This document shows positions 49,015-58,057 of a stretch of 64,000 nucleotides of DNA, piece by piece; positions within the stretch are counted from its first letter, which is position 1; each line of letters begins with the position of its first letter. The notes below the pieces were generated by a model. That model searched no databases and was not told where the DNA came from. It saw only the letters and a list, made by a program, of their open reading frames with translations. The position numbers and the translations under genes are program-made. The DNA is from Halovulum sp039190275. Lineage in GTDB: Bacteria; Pseudomonadota; Alphaproteobacteria; Rhodobacterales; Rhodobacteraceae. Location: assembly GCA_039190275.1 (NCBI GenBank), contig JBCCYF010000001.1, positions 1 through 64,000 on the forward strand, written 5' to 3'.

Positions 49015-49300
49015 AACCTCATTCCTGTTGGCTGTTGGGGTTATGACGGCGTGTGTGTTTGTCACTCGGCTCGCTGGACCGCTGTTGCTGCGGTGGACAA
49101 AACCCACGGCAACGCAGGACCGGTTTCTGGACGGCCTATCCGTTTCGGTGATTGCGGCGCTGGCTGCATCGCAGTTGGTGGCTTCGGACGGGCGCTATTC
49201 CCTCGCTGCAATTGTTGCAATGTTGACCATGCTGATATCCAAAAGCCTTGTCTGGTCCATGCTGGCGGGCACTTTGGCGGCGGCACTCATGGCTCCTTGA
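49007..49300 (+). CDS. azlD: AzlD family small subunit of the amino acid exporter
   Basis: A 97-residue protein with three or four helices and the AzlD pattern MTACVFVTRLAGPLLL followed by SVSVIAALAASQLV and ISKSLVWSMLAGTLAAAL. It is needed with AzlC for export in the azl system of Bacillus. ATG 49007 lies within the azlC end, so translation is coupled. Confidence 0.88.
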   Translation: MTETSFLLAVGVMTACVFVTRLAGPLLLRWTKPTATQDRFLDGLSVSVIAALAASQLVASDGRYSLAAIVAMLTMLISKSLVWSMLAGTLAAALMAP

Positions 49301-49328
49301 ATGGGCGTGTGGAAGACGATGTGACAGC

Positions 49329-50084
49329 CTACCCGATCACATCACTCACCCCCCCGATCACAAGGTTGACCCCGGCCAGCGCGAGCAGACCATAGGCCAG
49401 ATAGGTAAAATGCGTTTGCGAGATCCGGGTGTGAAGAGCAAACCCAACCGCGACGCCAAGACCAACAAACGGCAGAAGTGACGCCGAGGCCGCAAGGCCG
49501 CTTATCGAGAACAACCCAAGCATGGCATACCCTGCCACCTTGGCTCCGTTCAGGATGAAAAAGAAGACGGAATTGGTCGCCACGAAGGCGGTTTTCTCAA
49601 GCTTCCAAGTCAGCAGGGCCGCCTTGATCGGCGGCCCCCCCGCATGGGCAACAAATCCGGCGAAGCCCGATACGAGGGAAGCCAGAAAAATACCGGGGCG
49701 GCTAACGGAGTTCTTGGTTTGGTTTGTGTTGCTGCCCGCAAGGGCGATCCGCGCCACAAACCCCAAAGCCATCAGGCCGATGCCGATTTTGACAACGTTG
49801 GGGTCAAGATGCGCAAAGCCGATCGCACCCAGCAGGATCCCGATACCCGCGCCGGGGAGCAGTGCCAGAATGACCTCGGTGCTCCAGGCCGCCCGATATC
49901 GCCATACGGACAAGACATCGATGCACACCAGAATTGGAAGCAAAAGCGCCGCGGCTTCGACGGCGGGCATCACCAAAGTCAGAACTGGTACGCCCAGTAT
50001 CCCAAGACCGCCAGCAAAACCACTTTTTGAAACGCCGGTGAGGCTGACGGCAATGGCAGCGAGAAGATAGGCTTCGATAGACAT
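49329..50084 (-). CDS. TauE/SafE (TSUP) family permease
   Basis: A 251-residue membrane protein with about eight helices. The N-terminal SLTGVSKSGFAGGLGILGVPVLTLV and the second repeat FLASLVSGFAGFVAHAGGPPIKAAL are typical TSUP halves. The family exports sulfite, sulfoacetate or other organosulfur anions; here the substrate is unknown. ATG 50084 has a weak ribosome site. It is divergent from a LysR regulator across an AT-rich spacer, so LysR control is likely. Confidence 0.88.
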   Translation of the reverse strand: MSIEAYLLAAIAVSLTGVSKSGFAGGLGILGVPVLTLVMPAVEAAALLLPILVCIDVLSVWRYRAAWSTEVILALLPGAGIGILLGAIGFAHLDPNVVKIGIGLMALGFVARIALAGSNTNQTKNSVSRPGIFLASLVSGFAGFVAHAGGPPIKAALLTWKLEKTAFVATNSVFFFILNGAKVAGYAMLGLFSISGLAASASLLPFVGLGVAVGFALHTRISQTHFTYLAYGLLALAGVNLVIGGVSDVIG

Positions 50085-50113
50085 CAGTGGGATTTTAGAA
50101 GGTGAAATTGAAT

Positions 50114-50132
50114 TATAAAAACAGTCTTTATA
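50114..50132. promoter_or_regulatory. Candidate LysR binding site
   Basis: TATAAA (50114-50119) and TTTATA (50127-50132) are inverted around AACAGTC in the divergent TSUP-LysR spacer. Its T-N11-A form (as ATAAA/TTTAT arms) fits LysR-type boxes. Confidence 0.5.
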
Positions 50133-50162
50133 TATGCTAAAAATACCAAAATGAGATTTTGT

Positions 50163-51011
50163 ATGCTTGATCTTCGTCATGTTGACAGCTTTGTGGCCGT
50201 TGCCGACACGCGCAGCTTTACCGAGGCTGCAAACCGTAAGAACACCGTCCAATCCGCGATCAGTACCCATATTCGGATGCTTGAGGCTGACATCGGCCGA
50301 AAACTGGTTGAGCGAGGACGCGGGAAATCGGTGGCTCTGACCGCCGAGGGAAGCGCATTTCTGGTTCACGCCCGACGTCTGCTTGGTTTTGCAGAAGATC
50401 TTAAACGCGGGGCCTCCGCCGCGGTTGAGCGTCCAGTCGTGCGCTTGGGCACAACCTCGACCTTTGCGTTGTCGGTGGTGCCCAAGATCCTGGCGCGTCT
50501 GGCCGAAGACGGTTTTGAACATGACGTAAGCGTGGCGGTCGCGCGCAGCCATGAGTTGCGCGACCGGCTGCAGGACGGCTCTTTCGATTTGGTTCTGGTA
50601 ATGGACCAGGGCCCGCATCCCGGGCGCATGGACACCGTCTCGGTGCCTCTGGCATGGGCGGCGGCGGCACATGTTGCCTTTGATCGGACGGGCGCAGTAC
50701 CGCTGGTGTTTCTGGAGGATGCGCGCGACTTGCGCCGACATGCTTTGAACGCGCTCGATGCAAGCGGCGCGCCGGTTGGTCCGCTCAGGGTGTGCCCGGA
50801 TGCGATCGGTATGCGCGCCACCGTGCTGTCGGGGCTTGCCGCGACGGTCATGCCAGCCTGCGCGGTGATCCCACCTCTCAAGGACCTCGGCCCTGAGCTC
50901 AACCTGCCTGCTTTAAGGCGCGTTCCGGTGTCCACCTATGCCTGTGCCGATCCGTCGCCCGCAGTCTCGATCGTTGCGGCTGAATGTGTACAGGCGATAC
51001 AGTCCCTCTAA
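50163..51011 (+). CDS. LysR family transcriptional regulator
   Basis: A 282-residue regulator: the N-terminal helix-turn-helix is VDSFVAVADTRSFTEAANRKNTVQSAISTHIRMLEADIGRKLV, and the rest is a periplasmic-binding-type effector domain. ATG 50163 gives the usual start; ATG 50151 adds four residues. It probably governs the divergent TSUP permease gene. Effector unknown; perhaps an organosulfur compound if the permease exports one. Confidence 0.9.
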   Translation: MLDLRHVDSFVAVADTRSFTEAANRKNTVQSAISTHIRMLEADIGRKLVERGRGKSVALTAEGSAFLVHARRLLGFAEDLKRGASAAVERPVVRLGTTSTFALSVVPKILARLAEDGFEHDVSVAVARSHELRDRLQDGSFDLVLVMDQGPHPGRMDTVSVPLAWAAAAHVAFDRTGAVPLVFLEDARDLRRHALNALDASGAPVGPLRVCPDAIGMRATVLSGLAATVMPACAVIPPLKDLGPELNLPALRRVPVSTYACADPSPAVSIVAAECVQAIQSL

Positions 51012-51108
51012 ACCAGGACCGAGACCGCCGTCACAGCACGATGGGTTCTACAGCCGTACGGAAGGGGCGAAACTTGTTTTCGCCATCTTTGAGAGCTACT
51101 GATTGGTC

Positions 51109-51582
51109 ATGAGTACAGACCAAAATATGAATACATTTGAAATACACAATCTGTTCCGCCAGTGGGGCGGCTGGGCTGTCCTGCTGGGTGGGCTTGCCGT
51201 GTTGCTTGTGTTTGTTCAGATTGTCGGTCCGAGCTTTGAATCACAACCTTCTGTCGCCACGCAGGTGGGCGAGATTGCGGGCGAGATAAAACGTTCCGCA
51301 TGGCGTTCATTTCTGGGTCTTGAACAGCCTGAGCCCGAGGTCGCCTCCACATCGGTGTGGATATATGTGGGGTTGGCCGCACCCGTTCTGGGCATCGCTG
51401 CAATCCTCTTGTCATTGGTGTCGGGCCTTGCCCGGGAGAACTGGCGCCTGCCGGTCTACGGTGCCACCCTGGGGGCTGCGGCAGTGGTCTTTCAGTTTGT
51501 CTGGTGGGTGGCTATCCTGGTGGCGGGCGTGTTGCTGTTGGTCGCCATTATCGAGAACATAGGCGATATTTTCAGTTTCTAG
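51109..51582 (+). CDS. Membrane protein of unknown function
   Basis: A 157-residue protein with three helices (WAVLLGGLAVLLVFVQIVG; IYVGLAAPVLGIAAILLSLVSGLA; AVVFQFVWWVAILVAGVLLLVAIIENI). A short polar segment follows helix 1. No motif or family recognised. It is a single gene with a normal spacer on both sides. ATG 51109 preferred over TTG 51103. Confidence 0.7.
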   Translation: MSTDQNMNTFEIHNLFRQWGGWAVLLGGLAVLLVFVQIVGPSFESQPSVATQVGEIAGEIKRSAWRSFLGLEQPEPEVASTSVWIYVGLAAPVLGIAAILLSLVSGLARENWRLPVYGATLGAAAVVFQFVWWVAILVAGVLLLVAIIENIGDIFSF

Positions 51583-51691
51583 CATGCACCCGTGACCCGG
51601 ATCATGTCGGGAAAGCACAACCGGGCATTCCCCGCTGGACAGTTCCGGGCGCGCACGCCATCCTCGCGCCGACGGCAGCGAGGGGGCCAGA

Positions 51692-52480
51692 ATGACGATC
51701 ACCATTGCCACGTGGAACATCAATTCCGTGCGCCTGCGCGAGCCCATTGTACTGGATCTCCTGCGCCAGTCCGCCCCGGATGTGCTGTGCCTGCAAGAAA
51801 CCAAATCGCCGGTCGACAAGATCCCGACCGCTGGGTTTGCCGAGCTTGGATATGCCCATATGGTTGCCCGCGGGCAAAAGGGCTATAACGGTGTTGCCAT
51901 CCTGTCGCGTCTGCCGTTGGAAGATGCGGGGCAGCGTGACTTTTGTGGCAAGGGCGATGCCCGGCATGTTGCGGCCCGGCTGGAGAACGGCACGATCATC
52001 CACAACTGCTATATCCCAGCAGGTGGCGACGAACCGGACCGAACAAAAAACGAAAAATTCGGCCATAAACTGGATTTCCTGACCGAGCTGCGGGACTGGT
52101 TTGGAACGGAACGCCCTGAAAAAGCAATCCTTGTCGGCGACCTCAACATCGCCCCGCGCGAGGATGATGTCTGGGACCATAAGAAGTTGCTGAAGGTCGT
52201 GTCTCATACACCGATTGAGGTTGAACATCTGACCAACGCTCAGGAGGCTGGCGGTTGGGTCGATGTGACCCGCGCGGATATCCCGGACGGACGGCTGTAC
52301 TCCTGGTGGTCCTATCGTGCCCGCGACTGGGATGCGGCGGACAAGGGGCGTCGGCTGGATCACATTTGGGCCACGCCTGATCTTGCCGCGGGCGCAGGTG
52401 ACAGCCGTATTGACCGGCATGTGCGCGGGTGGGAAAAACCGTCGGACCACGCGCCGGTGTTCGCGCGATTTGATCTGTGA
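51692..52480 (+). CDS. xth: Exodeoxyribonuclease III
   Basis: A 262-residue EEP-fold AP endonuclease/exonuclease. Metal and catalytic residues appear in ATWNINSVR (Asn), CLQETKSP (Glu), NCYIPAG (Tyr region), LVGDLNIAPRE (Asp/Asn), RRLDHIWATP (Asp-His) and KPSDHAPVFA (Asp-His). It cleaves at abasic sites in base excision repair. The stop overlaps the next GTG start by four bases. Confidence 0.95.
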   Translation: MTITIATWNINSVRLREPIVLDLLRQSAPDVLCLQETKSPVDKIPTAGFAELGYAHMVARGQKGYNGVAILSRLPLEDAGQRDFCGKGDARHVAARLENGTIIHNCYIPAGGDEPDRTKNEKFGHKLDFLTELRDWFGTERPEKAILVGDLNIAPREDDVWDHKKLLKVVSHTPIEVEHLTNAQEAGGWVDVTRADIPDGRLYSWWSYRARDWDAADKGRRLDHIWATPDLAAGAGDSRIDRHVRGWEKPSDHAPVFARFDL

Positions 52481-53217
52481 TTAAGGTCCACAGCGCAGAT
52501 GCAGTTACGCGGATCACGCTAAACGCGGCGCCGCGGCATAATGCGCTGGACCAAGGGGCGATCACCAGATTGACTGAAGTGCTCGACACGCTTCCCCCCG
52601 CCACCCGTGTCGTTGTGTTGACCGGAACCGGCAAAAGCTTCTGTGCAGGCGCAGCTTTGGGCGACGTGGCCGAAAATGACTGGACCGAGAACCCGCTCAC
52701 CATGCTTTGCGACCGGTTGGAGGCGGTGCCGCAGCCCACGATCTGCGCTTTGAACGGGGGTGTGTATGGCGGCGGGGTCGAATTGGCGATTGCCTGTGAC
52801 TTTAGAATCGGCGTTGAGGATATGCGTGCCTTTGTCCCCCCGGCGGAACTTGGTATCCACTATCCGCCGCGCGGCCTGGCACGGTCCGAGCGGCTGTTGG
52901 GTCTGCAGGCGACCCGGCGAATGTTTTTGTGCGCCGAGAAGTTTGATGCCGCCGAACTCGTCGCCCTTGGCTTTTTGGACCAGGTGGTGCCAGCGGATGA
53001 TCTGATGGACCGGGTATCCGCTCTGGCGCAGCGCCTTGCCGATCTTGCGCCGCTGGCCGTTCAGGGGATGAAACAGTCACTTTATGAGATCGGGCGGGGA
53101 GAGGTTGATACGGCCGCTGCGTCAACGCGCATCGCCGCATGTTTTTCCTCGGACGACCATGCCGAGGGTCTCGCAGCCCGCGCCGACCGCCGCTCACCCC
53201 GTTTTTTCGGACGGTAA
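52477..53217 (+). CDS. Crotonase (enoyl-CoA hydratase/isomerase) family protein
   Basis: A 246-residue crotonase-fold protein starting at GTG 52477 (GTGA overlap with xth). GKSFCAGAAL and GGVYGGGVELAIACDFRIG provide the oxyanion loops and one Glu position. The second hydratase glutamate (usually PExxLG) is not obvious: the segment reads PPAELGI. So it may be an isomerase, thioesterase or other CoA enzyme and not a true hydratase. It converges on lolA. Confidence 0.82.
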   Translation: MIKVHSADAVTRITLNAAPRHNALDQGAITRLTEVLDTLPPATRVVVLTGTGKSFCAGAALGDVAENDWTENPLTMLCDRLEAVPQPTICALNGGVYGGGVELAIACDFRIGVEDMRAFVPPAELGIHYPPRGLARSERLLGLQATRRMFLCAEKFDAAELVALGFLDQVVPADDLMDRVSALAQRLADLAPLAVQGMKQSLYEIGRGEVDTAAASTRIAACFSSDDHAEGLAARADRRSPRFFGR

Positions 53218-53341
53218 GCGCATTCGCGACACCCTTGATCGGTCGATCAACGACACCCTCTGTCGGAGAATGGTGCATGTCCTGTCGCCGCAAGCGGTCC
53301 CACCGTCATGTGCGTGTGGCCCATGTGCCTGGAACCCGGCG

Positions 53342-53956
53342 CTAGTTCCAGTTCCCGGCTTCCGATTCTATGTTGAACAGGGTCGGTGACATGGAGGCGG
53401 GGCGCTCAATGCTCTCAAGGATAACGGTGGTTTGCTGCCCACTGGCATCGGTGACGGTCCATTGGGTCAGCGCAGGCGGTGAATTGCGCAGAACCAGCGT
53501 CATCGATCCGTCGCGCGGGGATCTAGGGTCCTGCAAAACCACGGAGGTAAAGCCATCGCGCGAGCCGGTATCGCGTGCCAGGTTCTGTTGCGTAAGATCG
53601 ATCCGTTCGGCTAGCAGAAAGCGCAGCGGCGTTTGGTTCAGCGGGAAACGCTGTACCGGCGGGTTGCCCTTACGATCGAACACAGCAATGTTGATACCGC
53701 TGGCCATCACCAGCGCGTTGCCCCCGTCATATTCAAAACGGATCCGCCCGGGTCGGGCCAGATAGTATTGCCCGGTCGAGCGACTCCCGTCGCTGTTGAC
53801 CTGGGTAAACCGCCCTTGCACGGTGACCAGTTGGTTGAGGTACTTACTTACCTCCACCAGGACCTGGGTTTGTTGCGCCCATGCCCCGCCGCTCAGGGCA
53901 CACACGGATATTCCGCTCGCAAGTGCCATGGCCTGCCGCCTGTTTATCGGTCTCAT
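53342..53956 (-). CDS. lolA: Outer-membrane lipoprotein carrier LolA
   Basis: A 204-residue periplasmic chaperone for lipoproteins. The signal peptide (residues 1-27) has an RR pair (INRRQAMALASG) and ends GGAWAQQ, so it may be a Tat-type or ordinary Sec signal. The mature part has VQGRFTQVNSDGS, GQYYLARPGRIRFEYD and AVFDRKGN, typical of LolA. It lies next to ubiH and apart from ftsK, its usual neighbour in many alphaproteobacteria. Confidence 0.9.
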   Translation of the reverse strand: MRPINRRQAMALASGISVCALSGGAWAQQTQVLVEVSKYLNQLVTVQGRFTQVNSDGSRSTGQYYLARPGRIRFEYDGGNALVMASGINIAVFDRKGNPPVQRFPLNQTPLRFLLAERIDLTQQNLARDTGSRDGFTSVVLQDPRSPRDGSMTLVLRNSPPALTQWTVTDASGQQTTVILESIERPASMSPTLFNIESEAGNWN

Positions 53957-54130
53957 GCTCAGTTCCTCTGGCTGTTGTGTGTCTTACATAAGGGCCGCCG
54001 CCGGGAACATCCCGTCACAATTCAATTCGCTGATGTTTCAGCGCTGACATGCTGACGTGTTCTGCGTCACAGGGCTGTGAGGCTGGTCGTTCGGCCGCCA
54101 AATCCGCACCCGGGCGCGTCGGTAGCGGTG

Positions 54131-55357
54131 TCAGAGGGTGCGGCCCTGCATCAAGTGGGGCAGATCACCCGTGATACCGGCGGCCTGCCGGATCATCGCG
54201 CGGCGCAGGCCCGGCAATGCATTCGCAGCCCCAAGGGCAAAGGCACGCCCCGCACGCAGCAGCGGGTGGTTGTTCGAGAACACCCGGTTGATCCCATCCG
54301 TTGCAGCGGCAACCGCAGCGATGTCAAACTGGCGCCAGCGGCGATACCGCTCAAGCACATCCGTTGCGCCGATATCTTCACCACGGCGCGTCGCGTCCAC
54401 CAGGACTTGGGCCAGCGCAGCCACATCGCGCAGCCCCAGGTTCAGTCCCTGACCTGCCAGTGGATGAATACCGTGGGCCGCGTCACCAACCAACGCCAGC
54501 CGCGGCGCGATCAGCCGATTGGCCAGCGTCAGGCCCAGCGGATAGCTGTACCGTTGGCCCGCCAAGGCGATTTCGCCCAGAAAGCTGCCAAATCTGGGGC
54601 GCAGCACATCCAGATAGGCGATATCCGTCAGGGCCGAAATCGCTGCGGCTCTGGCGTTGGATTCGGTCCAGACGATGCTCACGCGGTTTCCGGGCAGCGG
54701 CAAAATCGCCAGCGGTCCCTGGGCAAAGAACATCTGATGCGCCACGCCAAGATGCGGTTTTTCGATATCAACCGCAGCAACCAGGCTGGTCTGGGCATAG
54801 TCCCAGCCGATGCGGGTGATCCCGGCTCGGGTGGCGGTTGGGCTGCTGCGCCCATCCGCTGCGACCAGCAGGCGTGCGCTGTGCCGACGACCGTCGGCAA
54901 GTGTGACCGTTGCACTGTCGGGGCCGCTGGTTTGCGCCACGACGGTTGCGTCATTCTCGGTCGTGATCGCATCGGACGCGGCGCAGGCGTCCAAAAGGCC
55001 TTTGCGCAGGAACCGGTCTTCCAGCAGGTGCCCCATCTCGGTTTCCGCGATGTCGCGGTGATCAAAATGCAACGGAGCGCCGGTCGAGCCGGTGCCTTCG
55101 ATCCCATCGGCAACCTTGATATCCAGAATTTCCTGCGCATGCCCTGCCAGACCGTCCCAAAGATCAAGCGCGCTCAGCATACGCCGTGATGCGAGCGCGA
55201 GGGCATAGGCGCGTCCGTCAAATGCGGCATCCTCGAACTGCGTTGCCGGTGCGGCATCCAGAATGCGCGTTGTCAAACCCGCCTGGGCCAGCGCCAATGC
55301 GAGTGCGGGGCCGTTCAGCCCCCCGCCCACGATCAAAACATCGGTTAACTTGTCCAT
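54131..55357 (-). CDS. UbiH/UbiF-type ubiquinone biosynthesis hydroxylase
   Basis: A 408-residue FAD monooxygenase. DVLIVGGGLNGPALALALAQAG binds FAD; VAADGRSSPTA is the DG motif, and LVGDAAHGIHPLAGQGLNLGLRD is the UbiH/COQ6 signature. It would hydroxylate the ring of a ubiquinone precursor; which carbon is not readable. Divergent from the amidase gene across 83 bases. Confidence 0.9.
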   Translation of the reverse strand: MDKLTDVLIVGGGLNGPALALALAQAGLTTRILDAAPATQFEDAAFDGRAYALALASRRMLSALDLWDGLAGHAQEILDIKVADGIEGTGSTGAPLHFDHRDIAETEMGHLLEDRFLRKGLLDACAASDAITTENDATVVAQTSGPDSATVTLADGRRHSARLLVAADGRSSPTATRAGITRIGWDYAQTSLVAAVDIEKPHLGVAHQMFFAQGPLAILPLPGNRVSIVWTESNARAAAISALTDIAYLDVLRPRFGSFLGEIALAGQRYSYPLGLTLANRLIAPRLALVGDAAHGIHPLAGQGLNLGLRDVAALAQVLVDATRRGEDIGATDVLERYRRWRQFDIAAVAAATDGINRVFSNNHPLLRAGRAFALGAANALPGLRRAMIRQAAGITGDLPHLMQGRTL

Positions 55358-55440
55358 ATCGTCCGCTTAGGGCTGCGGGCGGCAATTGTCCACGCGCCCC
55401 AGTGTCGCTACCCTGCTGGGAGTGTGCAAGGATTCCCCGT

Positions 55441-56775
55441 ATGACCGAAACTGACCTGACCGCCACCGCAAGCGAATTGGGGCGCGCCATTGGCGCTGGC
55501 AACCTCGACCCGGTGGACCTGACCGAGGCGATGCTGGATACCATCCAGGCCCATCCGGCATCCCAAGAGATATACGCCCGGGTGACACCCGAACGCGCCA
55601 GATCCGAGGCGGCTGCTGCACGGGCGCGGGCTGCGGAGGGGACGCGTCGCGGACCGCTTGACGGCGTGCCGATCAGTTGGAAGGATTTGTTCGATAGCGC
55701 CGGAACGGCGACCGAAGGAGGCACACGCATGCTGAAGGGGCGTGTGCCAGATCGCGATGCCCGGGTTCTTGCGAACGCAACAGACGCGGGGCTGATCTGT
55801 CTGGGAAAGACGCACCAGACTGAGTTGGCGTTTTCCGGCCTTGGGGTGAACCCCCAAACCGCGACACCGCCCAATGCCCTGGACGCGCCGCGCGCGCCTG
55901 GCGGCTCATCCTCGGGTGCGGCGGTATCGACCAAACTGGGTCTGGCAGCCGCCGGGATCGGGTCGGACACCGGCGGTTCGGTTCGGGTTCCGTCGGCTTG
56001 GAACGACCTGGTGGGCTTCAAAACCTCGGTCGGGTCTCTGCCGATGGATGGGGTGCTGCCGTTGTGCGCGCGTTTCGACACGATCGGACCCCTTTGCCGC
56101 TCGGTCGAGGATGCGGCCGGTCTTTACGCGGTCATGGGAAACACCAAGCCGGTGGACCTCACCGGGGCCACAGTAGCGGGCATGCGGCTGCTGGTCCTGA
56201 CCAATTCGGTCCTCGAACCGCTCAACGATGCGCCCCAGGATGCATTCGAAGCCGCATGCGCGACCCTGTCCGGCGCGGGCGCAACCCTGGATCAGGCCTC
56301 CGTTCCGGCGCTGGACGAGGCGATGACACTTGCCAGTCTGTTCACCGCCGAAGCCTATGGCACCTGGGGTGACCAGATCGAGGCCCATGGTGATCTTATG
56401 TACCCGATGATCCGTCAACGTTTTGAACTGGGGTTGAAGGTGACGGGTCCGCAGTTTGTCGCCAACTGGATTCGGCTGGATGCGCTGCGGCTGGCATTTT
56501 TGTCGGCGATGGAGGGCTACGATGCGGTTGTCCTGCCAACCAGCCCGATCCTGCCACCAAATACGGCGGACCTGTTGGGCGATGAAGTTTACTTCATGGA
56601 TCGCAATCTGGAAGCGCTGCGCAATACCCGGGTCGGTAACCTCATGGACCTGACCGGGGTGAGTCTGCCGACCGGTACGCCGCATTGCGGGTTCATGATG
56701 CTCGCGCCCGCGGGGCAGGAGGCCCGTGTGCTGCGACTTGCCGCTGCGGTGGAAAAGACACTCCGCGTCCGGTGA
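55441..56775 (+). CDS. Amidase (amidase-signature family)
   Basis: A 444-residue serine amidase. Ser-cisSer-Lys residues lie in PISWKDLFD (Lys), GGSSSGAAV and the nucleophile region GSDTGGSVRVPSAW. Members hydrolyse amides such as aryl or aliphatic amides, or act as GatA; the lack of gatB/C and the position favour a stand-alone amidase. ATG 55441 begins the conserved region. Confidence 0.9.
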   Translation: MTETDLTATASELGRAIGAGNLDPVDLTEAMLDTIQAHPASQEIYARVTPERARSEAAAARARAAEGTRRGPLDGVPISWKDLFDSAGTATEGGTRMLKGRVPDRDARVLANATDAGLICLGKTHQTELAFSGLGVNPQTATPPNALDAPRAPGGSSSGAAVSTKLGLAAAGIGSDTGGSVRVPSAWNDLVGFKTSVGSLPMDGVLPLCARFDTIGPLCRSVEDAAGLYAVMGNTKPVDLTGATVAGMRLLVLTNSVLEPLNDAPQDAFEAACATLSGAGATLDQASVPALDEAMTLASLFTAEAYGTWGDQIEAHGDLMYPMIRQRFELGLKVTGPQFVANWIRLDALRLAFLSAMEGYDAVVLPTSPILPPNTADLLGDEVYFMDRNLEALRNTRVGNLMDLTGVSLPTGTPHCGFMMLAPAGQEARVLRLAAAVEKTLRVR

Positions 56776-56864
56776 ACCTGCAGAGGGCTGGACGGCCCGA
56801 TGAGTTTCCGTCTATTTTTCGCGCAAAGGGCAAAAGACCCCTGAGAGAGTAGCAGGTTAAGCAA

Positions 56865-58052
56865 ATGGAACATCCTAGGCGGTTTTCGGACCTGCCAGAT
56901 TATGCATTTCCGCGCCTGCGGGCGTTGCTGGGTGGTCATTCCCCTGGCGGGCCCCCGGTCGCCATGTCGATTGGCGAGCCACAGCACCCGATCCCTGCCT
57001 TCGTGCCAGAGATCATTGCGCGCCATGCCAACGCGTTTTCCAAGTATCCGCCGAACGAGGGGACGCCTGGGTTAAGAGCGGCGATTTCCGAGTGGCTGGC
57101 GCGCCGGTACGGCATACCCGCACCCGACCCCGAAACCCGGGTGTTGCCGCTCAACGGTACGCGCGAGGGCTTGTTCAACGCCGCGATCGCATTGTCGCCG
57201 GAACAAAAGAACGGGCGCCGCCCGGCCGTGTTGCTGCCGAACCCGTTTTACCAGTGCTATGCAGTCGCAGCGCTGGCCGCGGGTGCTGAGCCCGTATATG
57301 TATCGGCAGAGGAGGAAACCGGCTTTCTTCCCGATTTCGGCGCCCTGTCAAAAGACCTTCTCGATCGGGTGAGCGTGGTCTATATCTGCTCGCCTGCGAA
57401 CCCGCAGGGGGCCGTGGCGGATACCGGATATTGGCAGCGTTTGCTGGCCCTGGCCGAGGCACATGACTTCATGATTTTTGCAGATGAGTGCTATTCGGAG
57501 ATATATCGCCATACGGCTCCAACCGGCGTGCTTGACGTCGCGCATTCCGCTGGTGCCGATCCTGAGCGGGTTGTAGCGTTTCATTCACTTTCCAAGCGCT
57601 CGAACCTTGCGGGACTGCGCGCTGGCGTTGCAACCGGCGGCCCAAAGGCCATCAAGGCGATGAAGCGGTTGCGCAGCTATGCAGGAGCCCCGGTGCCCTT
57701 ACCCCTGCAACACGCCGCCGCGGCTGTCTGGGCAGACGAAGCGCATGTGGTCGAAAACCGGGCGCTCTACCACACAAAATTTACATCAGCAGACCACATT
57801 CTGGGCAATATGCCGGGCTACGCCTCGCCCGAGGCCGGATTTTTTCTGTGGTTGAAGGTTCCCGACGGCGAGGCTGCCACGGTGAAACTGTGGACAGAAG
57901 CCGGGATAAAGGTCCTTCCGGGTGCGTATTTGAGCCGCGATCCGCAGGATGGGTCCCCAAACCCCGGGGCCGCCTATATTCGGGCGGCACTTGTCGCGCC
58001 CGAGGCCGATGTAACGCGCGGGTTAAATGCGATCCGGGCGGTTTTAGGGTAA
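56865..58052 (+). CDS. PLP aminotransferase, DapC-like (succinyldiaminopimelate transaminase)
   Basis: A 395-residue class I/II aminotransferase. SIGEPQHPIPAFV at the N-terminus, NGTREGLFNAAI (PLP phosphate), SPANPQGAV, DECYSEIY and the Schiff-base lysine in HSLSKRSNLAGLRAG are all present. The sequence pattern is closest to bacterial DapC, which acts in lysine and peptidoglycan synthesis. It precedes ftsK by five bases, so the two are probably cotranscribed. Confidence 0.88.
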   Translation: MEHPRRFSDLPDYAFPRLRALLGGHSPGGPPVAMSIGEPQHPIPAFVPEIIARHANAFSKYPPNEGTPGLRAAISEWLARRYGIPAPDPETRVLPLNGTREGLFNAAIALSPEQKNGRRPAVLLPNPFYQCYAVAALAAGAEPVYVSAEEETGFLPDFGALSKDLLDRVSVVYICSPANPQGAVADTGYWQRLLALAEAHDFMIFADECYSEIYRHTAPTGVLDVAHSAGADPERVVAFHSLSKRSNLAGLRAGVATGGPKAIKAMKRLRSYAGAPVPLPLQHAAAAVWADEAHVVENRALYHTKFTSADHILGNMPGYASPEAGFFLWLKVPDGEAATVKLWTEAGIKVLPGAYLSRDPQDGSPNPGAAYIRAALVAPEADVTRGLNAIRAVLG

Positions 58053-58057
58053 CGAGC

